Of a stretch of DNA of 6,807 bases, positions 1-5,466 are shown one piece after another. The stretch covers positions 1 to 6,807 of the forward strand of contig JAHDCE010000228.1 of assembly GCA_020630045.1 (NCBI GenBank), in the 5' to 3' direction. Below the pieces are notes generated by a model that was not told where the DNA came from, made no database searches, and was given only the letters and a program-made list of their open reading frames with translations. Origin of the DNA: Saprospiraceae bacterium (GTDB taxonomy: Bacteria > Bacteroidota > Bacteroidia > Chitinophagales > Saprospiraceae). The stretch's first letter is position 1. Each line of letters opens with the position of its first letter. A program made the translations under genes and the position numbers.

Positions 1-2399
1 CAAAGCGTTTTCCAATATGCTTTTTTAATATTAAAATACAGTGGTTCATGTATTATTTCATTCCCATAAATATCCACTGATTTCAAATGAAACACATATC
101 GCTTTGACGAAAGTCCAAGGTAATGCTCCATCCTTCCGGAAGATTCTTTCCATTCCGTTTCATAGGGTTCTAACTTGGTATAATATTTCACTTTTCCATT
201 GCTCGGAAAAGACATTAAATGGTAACCTATTTTAATATTGTTTTGGTCATGTTCGAGTTCAATTTTTCCATTCTTCCATTCATCTTTTCCATTGACTTCG
301 AATGTCATCAATTTCAAATCTTTGTTTTTGATTTGATAACTTTCTTTTCTATTTCTATTCACTTTAAAAACATAACCCGGAGACGCCACAAAAATATCAT
401 TCCCCAATGCATAAACATCAAATACGTCATTTCCGATCAATCCGTCGCTTTCGTCATACCGTTCTTTTTCTAGATTGTTATCACTATCAATTATTTGAAG
501 CCCTTCACTTCCGGCAATCAAAACTTCTCCATCCAACCCGGGGCGAATCTTCCTAATCATTAATACATCAGACACTTTTTTCAATTTCGTTTTATCGTAA
601 TCATATCGAAACAATCCGTCTGTTTGAGTTCCTATCCAAAGCGATGTCGAATCACTATAAAGCGTCGAAATATTTTTTAACTCATTGTTCTTTTTAAGCT
701 TTTGTTTTTCTTGGACAATAGGTTTGAATTTATCCTTATATTTTTTCCCTTCAATGTTAAAAACAAATACTCCCGAAGAATTGGCAACAAGTACTCGCTT
801 TCGATATTTATCATAATGCAATGTTGTACAAAACAATTCGGAATCAATTGTAAGGTTCACTTTTTGGGCTGACAAAAATTGACCGTATTGCATACTTCCA
901 TTTACACATCCACAATATTGTTTCTTATCCTTTAAAAAAACAATATCCTTAAGGTTATTAAGAGTGTACATATCAGGGTTTAATTCCTTTCTTGTGTCAT
1001 TAACTTTCACCAGTTCAATTTTGGGTAAGTTCCAAGATGATTTTTTTTTCCATAAATGCTTGGATTCTTGACTGGCAATCATCGTTATTCCAAATGGAGA
1101 AATCGCAGCACTTTTAAACCTATTGTTATTTTCGTTATTTTCGGGTTCGACAACATTCTCCAATTTGCTTGTCCCCACCTTATAAGCTCCCACGTTATCT
1201 GTAAAAACCAATAAGTCCTCATCATCCGTCATTAAAAATTGTTCAAATGAAATATCATTTTTATTAGGAGAGTCCAACAATGTCGTTTTTCGTTTTTCTT
1301 TGGGTAAAAGAAGAAGTCCTCCCTCCCTTGTCCCTATCCATAAATTCCCCTTTGAATCCTTGAATGACCGGAGGATATAGTATTTATTTTTCAATACGTC
1401 ATATCTCATGGAATCCAATACGTTTCCATCAAAGTCAAATTCTACAAAGCTATTCGGCTTACTAGTTATCATTTTATCATCATGAAAAGAAGAGGTATTG
1501 CGGAGACTTCCGCTAAATGTCCTTCTCTCTATTTGTTTCCACTTTTTCGAATTTATATTCCAAAACAATAAGTCATCTCCAACCACTACAATCCCTCTAT
1601 TTTCATCTAACATAAAAAGGAATTGGGCCGTCTTATCAGTCGGCTCCCCTAGTTCCATCATCTCTATACCCCCTCCTTGCCGATTCATATACAATTTCCC
1701 TTTTTTAGGGAAATAGGCAAGCGAATTATCAAACAGATGCGTTAATGCCAAATATTCATCGTGTGTATATACCTCCAAGGAATCCCCTTCTATTTTCCCT
1801 ACATACCCATAGTCATTTGTCCAACTTTCCCAAACCTCAGAAGAAAGCCGAACTTTGTCCTTCATTCTGAAGGCATCCTTTTCTTTTGAAAAGATTCCGA
1901 CACTTTTTTCATTAAAAACTCTATTTCTTGGAAATTCTACTTTCTTTCCTTTTTCAATGGTAAAATAATATCCCAACTCTCCATTCGAAAAAATTGCTTT
2001 GCCTAGAAATATCCCCACTAGGACTTCATTATTCGAGTTCGGAATTTTGTAAATCGTATCTATTCCGCTGGGTCTATAGGAGATTCCATTGTTATACGAC
2101 TGCATCCAGATGGTTCCTTCACTATCCTTTTGGGCGAATATCACGTCATTGCCCGCCAATCCGTCTTTGGTCGTAAAAGTTTTGAATTCGTATCCGTCGA
2201 ACTTCGCCATTCCGTTTTCGGTGTATGCCCAGATGAATCCATCATCATCTTCTACTACTCCATATACATAATTGGTGGGAAGTCCATCGGAAGTCGTGAA
2301 CCGGACAAAGTCATGGCTTTGTGATTGTACGTTCAAGGTGTAAATCAAACAAAGGGGAAGTAAAATTAGAGGCAATCGGTTCCGTTCATTCCGTAGCAT
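1..2399 (-). CDS. Periplasmic propeller sensor (Reg_prop/Y_Y_Y), probable two-component sensor protein, 3' end cut by window edge
   Basis: The frame is open from the ATG at 2399-2397 to base 1 (799 codons, no stop); I confirmed the phase at several points along it. Residues 1-27 look like a signal peptide (basic N-terminus, LPLILLPLCLIY core, cut near VQS-QS). Reg_prop-like repeats are readable near residues 37-68 (DGLPTNYVYG, then DGFIWAYTENGM), 78-108 (DGLAGND, EGTIWMQSYNNG), 344-366 (DSKGNLWIGTREGG), about 576-600 (SLWIGTQTDG) and 650-680 (DGLIGNDVFDVYALGNDIFV). Residues about 710-799 match the Y_Y_Y domain: YHLMSF, YYTKLEPYETEW, a final YGNE turn and IKKAYWKTL, which in this family sits just before the membrane helix. 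In the family such ectodomains sense polymers or envelope cues and feed a histidine kinase or a DNA-binding output; that half is off the window, so kinase activity is inference. The blades between about 110 and 340 are strongly degenerate. The ligand is unknown. No Shine-Dalgarno sequence precedes the start. Confidence 0.92.
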   Translation of the reverse strand, partial: MLRNERNRLPLILLPLCLIYTLNVQSQSHDFVRFTTSDGLPTNYVYGVVEDDDGFIWAYTENGMAKFDGYEFKTFTTKDGLAGNDVIFAQKDSEGTIWMQSYNNGISYRPSGIDTIYKIPNSNNEVLVGIFLGKAIFSNGELGYYFTIEKGKKVEFPRNRVFNEKSVGIFSKEKDAFRMKDKVRLSSEVWESWTNDYGYVGKIEGDSLEVYTHDEYLALTHLFDNSLAYFPKKGKLYMNRQGGGIEMMELGEPTDKTAQFLFMLDENRGIVVVGDDLLFWNINSKKWKQIERRTFSGSLRNTSSFHDDKMITSKPNSFVEFDFDGNVLDSMRYDVLKNKYYILRSFKDSKGNLWIGTREGGLLLLPKEKRKTTLLDSPNKNDISFEQFLMTDDEDLLVFTDNVGAYKVGTSKLENVVEPENNENNNRFKSAAISPFGITMIASQESKHLWKKKSSWNLPKIELVKVNDTRKELNPDMYTLNNLKDIVFLKDKKQYCGCVNGSMQYGQFLSAQKVNLTIDSELFCTTLHYDKYRKRVLVANSSGVFVFNIEGKKYKDKFKPIVQEKQKLKKNNELKNISTLYSDSTSLWIGTQTDGLFRYDYDKTKLKKVSDVLMIRKIRPGLDGEVLIAGSEGLQIIDSDNNLEKERYDESDGLIGNDVFDVYALGNDIFVASPGYVFKVNRNRKESYQIKNKDLKLMTFEVNGKDEWKNGKIELEHDQNNIKIGYHLMSFPSNGKVKYYTKLEPYETEWKESSGRMEHYLGLSSKRYVFHLKSVDIYGNEIIHEPLYFNIKKAYWKTL

Positions 2400-2482
2400 A
2401 CTTTAAGATAATAGAATCCGGAACATGATGTTTAACTTTCGGAGTATCGGTCGGATTTCGGGAATGAATGGTCGTAGGAATG

Positions 2483-2514
2483 AAAAAACCCACTAGGGAA
2501 TCCTAGTGGGTTTT
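2483..2514 (-). terminator. Rho-independent terminator after tRNA-Cys
   Basis: A perfect 9-bp stem (CCCACTAGG at 2489-2497, CCTAGTGGG at 2502-2510) encloses a 4-base loop. Read on the minus strand it begins 5 bases after the tRNA discriminator base and ends in six T (complement of 2483-2488). The A/T flanks can extend the stem. It should end the tRNA transcript and insulate the sensor gene, whose start is about 80 bases further on. On the plus strand the same hairpin is followed by only TTTT, so two-way action is possible but weaker. Confidence 0.87.
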
Positions 2515-2515
2515 G

Positions 2516-2586
2516 AGGTCGGTAGCGGATTTGAACCGCTGTACGAGGTTTTGCAGACCTCTGCCTAACCGCTCGGCCAACCGACC
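2516..2586 (-). tRNA. tRNA-Cys (anticodon GCA)
   Basis: The minus strand folds as a complete cloverleaf. The 7-bp acceptor stem is GGTCGGT (2586-2580) with ACCGACC (2523-2517). The D arm has a GCC/GGC stem and AGCGGTTA in the loop. The anticodon stem GAGGT/ACCTC holds the loop CTGCAAA, giving anticodon GCA (cysteine). A 4-base variable region follows, then the T stem AGCGG/CCGCT with loop TTCAAAT. The discriminator base at 2516 is U on the RNA, the known identity base of tRNA-Cys. The 3' CCA is not encoded (the next bases read CAA), so it must be added enzymatically. The gene stands alone, with its own promoter-like motif and terminator. Confidence 0.97.
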
Positions 2587-2601
2587 ATTTCAAACGGAAG
2601 G

Positions 2602-2634
2602 CAAATATAACGTTTTTTCAAATAAAGAATCAAG
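2602..2634 (-). promoter_or_regulatory. Bacteroidota-type promoter for tRNA-Cys
   Basis: On the minus strand TATATTTG (2609-2602) is an exact match to the Bacteroidota -7 consensus TAnnTTTG. CTTGA (2634-2630), with the TTG core of the -33 element, lies 20 bases upstream. The predicted start of transcription falls around 2595-2597, giving a leader of roughly ten bases before the tRNA 5' end at 2586. The motif sits in the 78-base gap between the DUF5916 stop codon and the tRNA. I see no convincing terminator in that gap, so read-through from the upstream gene may also supply transcript. Confidence 0.65.
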
Positions 2635-2664
2635 TATAAAAAAACTCAATCCATAAAAAAGTTC

Positions 2665-5151
2665 CTAGTCCTTCTTTTTTTGCTTCCATTTATTTTTGAG
2701 TGTATAGTAATCCAAGAAGTATAGTACCTTGATGGTAAAGGTGTTGGTTTGCGGTAAATCACCTATCGAACGCCATGTGTCAACATAATTATTCATCGTG
2801 TTTATATCGTCCGCTCCGATAATTGCATTCTTATAGACCAACACCAAATCGCTCCCAGGAGCGAATCGCCAACGATAAACCAAATCTATGTTCATGGCAT
2901 TGAAGATGACATCGTGGTCTCCCGTGTAATCTGATGCGGCTAGTCCGCCTTCGTCATCCAATACATGAAAGGATTCGTAGTTAACTCTTGTCCAAAGGTG
3001 GCGGACGCGAAGGGTCAATCCCATTTTATTATTAAAAACATAGTCGGCGCTGAGGGTGTTTTCCATTTCACGGATGTCCCTGACCCCGATAATGCTGTTG
3101 TCCGATTCATCATAAGTCGTAAAACCGAAGTCGTTCACTTTCCAGCCGTTCGCTGAACCGGCTACTAAGAGCAACTTGTCGCTGACTCTCCACCTAGGAG
3201 ACAAAAAGAAACTGTACTCTTGATTGCCTCCTTCATATAAGGTGGCGTAACTCCCTCGGATATCATATGCGAATTTCTTTCGATAGTCCGAGGAGACCCA
3301 ACCGCCGAAGGCGATGTATTCTGGGATATTCATGTAGGACTGAAGTCCGTCCCTAGGTTCGAAATAATCATGCGTTTCTATGGGTGTCGTTTCCATCCAG
3401 CCTCCGAATGCGAAAAATTTCCTTGTATTAAAAAACACATTTGTATTGACGACGAATGAAGAATACACATTGGGATCATAAAGCATATTGTAGTTCCAAG
3501 ATACATTGGCTCTAGCCCTATTAAATTTGCCGAAAGGCTCAAATTGATTAAAAGATACGTTCCCGTTAATCGTCCGATTATTATTGTTAAACTGAAAACC
3601 CAAATCGTTCGGGTCATAGGTGTCGCTTACGACGCTGTAACCCAGGGAATAATTGAGTTTGCCGCTCCGTTTTCCACCTGACAAATTGTAAGAAAACCCT
3701 AGGCGATGGCTACCATCGTCATTATATCCGTATTGTTGACTGACATTGCCGCCTCCTGTCAATACATAGCTATTTGACTTATTATTGATTCGGAACTCGA
3801 TGGCGGACACATTGGCGTCATAATAACCTTTTCCAAATCTCAATGTACTTGCATTTGAGAAGGATAAATACGAGTTGTTTTTCAAGTTTTGATCTAGAAC
3901 GAAAACGTTATAATTGGTGATAGGGTTGGTTTCGACTTCTCGGGATTCGCCAGCCGAATTTTGAACGGTAGCGGACGTTTTACCTACCAGGCCATTAAAG
4001 ACTCCTATTCCTAGGCCGGAGGATGTCCTTCCTGACAATTTCAAAGCATTGAATAACGGTGTTTCTATCGGATTAGAAACGATTTCTTCATCATCATCCA
4101 ATTCTCCGTAAACGGAAAAAAAGCCTGTCGGTCTACCGCCGATTCTTCGGGAATAAAAGATATCGCCCTTGTTAAACAACTCGGTCCCTTCGGTAAAAAA
4201 TGGGCGGTTTTCATCAAACCTGATTTCAAAAGGTGACAAGTTGAGTACTTGATTGTCGGATTGTACTTCTCCGAAGTCAGGAATCAGGGACATGTCCAAG
4301 GTGAATGCATCATTAATTCCGTACTTGATATCCATACCGGCAGAAAAATCTCGGCCCACTTCTTGGGAAGGATCGGCGTTTTTGTCTCTGAAATGGGTCA
4401 CTGTACCCGCTACAAAAGGTGTCGCCTGTAGGCGAATGGGCGGCTCTACTCCTTTTATACCCCGAAGGACACCAAATTGATTGAACGTTCCGTTAACTCC
4501 CGGATCAATATGGCTCCACCAATACCGGGTTCTTTTTCTTCTGACGGATCTTGTAAAATTGACGTGCCATTGTTGTTCGTCCGCTTGTGCAAAACGCAGG
4601 GCGGAATAAGGGATTTCCATTTCCACAATCCATTTGTCATCCTCTTGGACCACGGCACTCTTCCATACCGCATCCCAATTCTTGTCGCCTCCTTGTGCCG
4701 AATATTTCACATCGTACTGAACACCTGCCGCAGAAACTGCGAACATCAAGCCGTTGATGCCGTCCATGTAATTATCCACACTGAATCCGAACCAATCCGT
4801 ATTGGTACCGCCGAATTCACCCCTAAACCCTCCAGGGCCTTCATCCCTAAGACACAATTGTTGTAATACACTGTCCTTATCATCGTATAAGATGGCTCCT
4901 ACATAAACAGAAACGTCATCATATATCAATCTGACTTCTGTTTTTTCTTGAGCCGGTTTGCCGGGATTGGGTGAATTTTCTGTAAATCCGGTTATGACCG
5001 GAGCTGTCTTCCATCCATCTTCATCCAAGACACCGTCCACTTTGATATTGGAGCTGGTCCGAATCGCTTCAATTTGTTGCTTGTCTTGAGCAAAAAGCAA
5101 CACCGATAAGAAAATGAATATCGTTAATGATGTTCCCTTACAATGATTCAT
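2665..5151 (-). CDS. DUF5916 domain protein with N-terminal CBM9-like domain, secreted, probable outer-membrane barrel
   Basis: From the ATG at 5151 this encodes 828 residues ending at TAG (2667-2665). Residues 1-21 form a signal peptide (MNHCKG, then a TIFIFLSVLLFA core, with mature QDKQ). Residues about 30-220 resemble a CBM9-like fold; its opening IKVDGVLDEDGW is typical, and it often precedes DUF5916. The DUF5916 signature follows: IPDFGEVQSDNQVLNL (from about 290), FDENRPFFTEG (RPFF at 316-319) and FYSRRIGG. Residues from about 400 onward are rich in alternating, aromatic and Asn/Gly-turn strands and end in FTIKVLYFLDY plus a basic tail, consistent with an outer-membrane beta-barrel. No enzymatic activity is established for the family, and I assign none; sugar binding by the CBM9-like part is only suggested by the fold. 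In-frame upstream starts exist at ATG 5169 and GTG 5208. I prefer 5151 because a stable hairpin abuts 5169 and the 5151 start follows an A-rich stretch. Length is in the usual range for the family. Confidence 0.94.
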   Translation of the reverse strand: MNHCKGTSLTIFIFLSVLLFAQDKQQIEAIRTSSNIKVDGVLDEDGWKTAPVITGFTENSPNPGKPAQEKTEVRLIYDDVSVYVGAILYDDKDSVLQQLCLRDEGPGGFRGEFGGTNTDWFGFSVDNYMDGINGLMFAVSAAGVQYDVKYSAQGGDKNWDAVWKSAVVQEDDKWIVEMEIPYSALRFAQADEQQWHVNFTRSVRRKRTRYWWSHIDPGVNGTFNQFGVLRGIKGVEPPIRLQATPFVAGTVTHFRDKNADPSQEVGRDFSAGMDIKYGINDAFTLDMSLIPDFGEVQSDNQVLNLSPFEIRFDENRPFFTEGTELFNKGDIFYSRRIGGRPTGFFSVYGELDDDEEIVSNPIETPLFNALKLSGRTSSGLGIGVFNGLVGKTSATVQNSAGESREVETNPITNYNVFVLDQNLKNNSYLSFSNASTLRFGKGYYDANVSAIEFRINNKSNSYVLTGGGNVSQQYGYNDDGSHRLGFSYNLSGGKRSGKLNYSLGYSVVSDTYDPNDLGFQFNNNNRTINGNVSFNQFEPFGKFNRARANVSWNYNMLYDPNVYSSFVVNTNVFFNTRKFFAFGGWMETTPIETHDYFEPRDGLQSYMNIPEYIAFGGWVSSDYRKKFAYDIRGSYATLYEGGNQEYSFFLSPRWRVSDKLLLVAGSANGWKVNDFGFTTYDESDNSIIGVRDIREMENTLSADYVFNNKMGLTLRVRHLWTRVNYESFHVLDDEGGLAASDYTGDHDVIFNAMNIDLVYRWRFAPGSDLVLVYKNAIIGADDINTMNNYVDTWRSIGDLPQTNTFTIKVLYFLDYYTLKNKWKQKKKD

Positions 5152-5170
5152 TGTTTCACGTTTTGTCATA

Positions 5171-5186
5171 TTCCGCGAAAGCGGAA
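5171..5186 (-). other. Short stem-loop in the DUF5916 gene leader
   Basis: TTCCGC (5171-5176) and GCGGAA (5181-5186) form a perfect 6-bp GC-rich stem around a 4-base loop (GAAA on the plus strand, TTTC on the minus strand). It ends one base before the alternative ATG at 5169 and 19 bases before the favoured ATG at 5151. If transcription starts near 5187-5189, it would lie at the extreme 5' end of the mRNA, where stem-loops can stabilise transcripts or limit access to the 5169 start. The fold is visible; its role is inference. Confidence 0.5.
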
Positions 5187-5193
5187 AACATGC

Positions 5194-5201
5194 ACAAGGT
5201 A
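5194..5201 (-). promoter_or_regulatory. Weak -7-like element for the DUF5916 gene
   Basis: The minus strand reads TACCTTGT, one base off the Bacteroidota -7 consensus TAnnTTTG at the seventh position. It is 42 bases upstream of the ATG at 5151. No good -33 TTTG stands 19-21 bases further upstream; the nearest TTTG is only 11 bases away, inside the dyad at 5213-5229. The call rests mainly on position and on the matching octamer facing the peptidase gene. Confidence 0.25.
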
Positions 5202-5212
5202 CAACCACCCGT

Positions 5213-5229
5213 CAAAGTTTACCACTTTG
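5213..5229. promoter_or_regulatory. Inverted repeat CAAAGT-N5-ACTTTG, candidate operator
   Basis: Perfect 6-bp arms CAAAGT (5213-5218) and ACTTTG (5224-5229) flank a 5-base spacer, giving a 17-bp dyad of the size bound by dimeric regulators. It lies 11 bases upstream of the weak -7-like element of the DUF5916 gene, so it would cover that promoter's upstream part. Read on the minus strand it also contains TAAACTTTG, a loosely promoter-like string. No second copy was noticed in the window. Confidence 0.35.
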
Positions 5230-5395
5230 GCATCTTTGTTTTATGATTCACCCCGACATGTTTATCGAATATTAAAGTTCGTTTGTCTTTTATAACCTTA
5301 TTAACGCGGCGAGGTTGCTAACAGCTTGACAAATATGCCTAAATTCGTGCTTGATTAATGAAACGAAAAGTTCGGGGATGCATTTTTTCACCAAA

Positions 5396-5403
5396 TACCT
5401 TGT
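5396..5403 (+). promoter_or_regulatory. Weak -7-like element for the M1 peptidase gene
   Basis: The plus strand reads TACCTTGT, the same octamer that faces the DUF5916 gene on the other strand and one base off TAnnTTTG. It stands 63 bases upstream of the ATG at 5467. A degenerate TTCG lies 21 bases upstream, in place of the expected TTTG. Support is weak. Confidence 0.25.
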
Positions 5404-5466
5404 CTTTTCACATAGCAATTCCTAGTATTTCACTAGTAAAGATCACAACATTCAATTTTATTCATT

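Larger units (their letters stand above)
5152..5466. other. Divergent intergenic region between DUF5916 and M1 peptidase genes
   Basis: This 315-base stretch separates the two divergently read starts. I see no convincing gene in it. It holds a hairpin at 5171-5186, a dyad at 5213-5229, an inverted pair of TACCTTGT octamers (5194-5201 on the minus strand, 5396-5403 on the plus strand) and a weak 5-bp dyad CTAGT/ACTAG at 5422-5436 in the peptidase leader. No exact TAnnTTTG promoter element was found for either gene. The stretch 5230-5395 shows nothing I can name. Confidence 0.7.

Noticed and set aside
219..473. 84-residue plus-strand open frame with a hydrophobic, Phe/Ile-rich composition
   Set aside because: It is antisense to the AT-rich part of the sensor gene; the Phe/Ile richness follows from Lys/Asn/Glu codons read on the other strand.
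2343..2399. Lipobox at C17 of the sensor signal peptide
   Set aside because: The residue before the cysteine is leucine (LPLC), which does not fit the small residue required at that place. An ordinary signal peptide cut later is more likely.
2516..2586. tRNA-Cys as an integration site for a mobile element
   Set aside because: No repeat of the tRNA 3' end and no integrase or phage gene is seen on either side within the window.
2640..2690. A/T-rich inverted repeat (AAAAAAG/CTTTTTT) spanning the DUF5916 stop codon, as a terminator
   Set aside because: The stem is almost all A-T with a 12-base loop and no GC core, so it is not a convincing intrinsic terminator.
4477..4866. 129-residue plus-strand open frame
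   Set aside because: It lies entirely antisense within the DUF5916 coding region, has no recognisable domain, and is best explained as a shadow frame of the real gene.
5152..5208. GTG start at 5208 for the DUF5916 gene
   Set aside because: It would place about 19 extra residues, including the hairpin sequence, before a well-formed signal peptide, which would be unusual for a secreted protein.
5422..5436. CTAGT-N5-ACTAG dyad in the peptidase leader as an operator or riboswitch
   Set aside because: The arms are only 5 bp and AT-rich, with no larger conserved RNA structure around them; they are likely to arise by chance.
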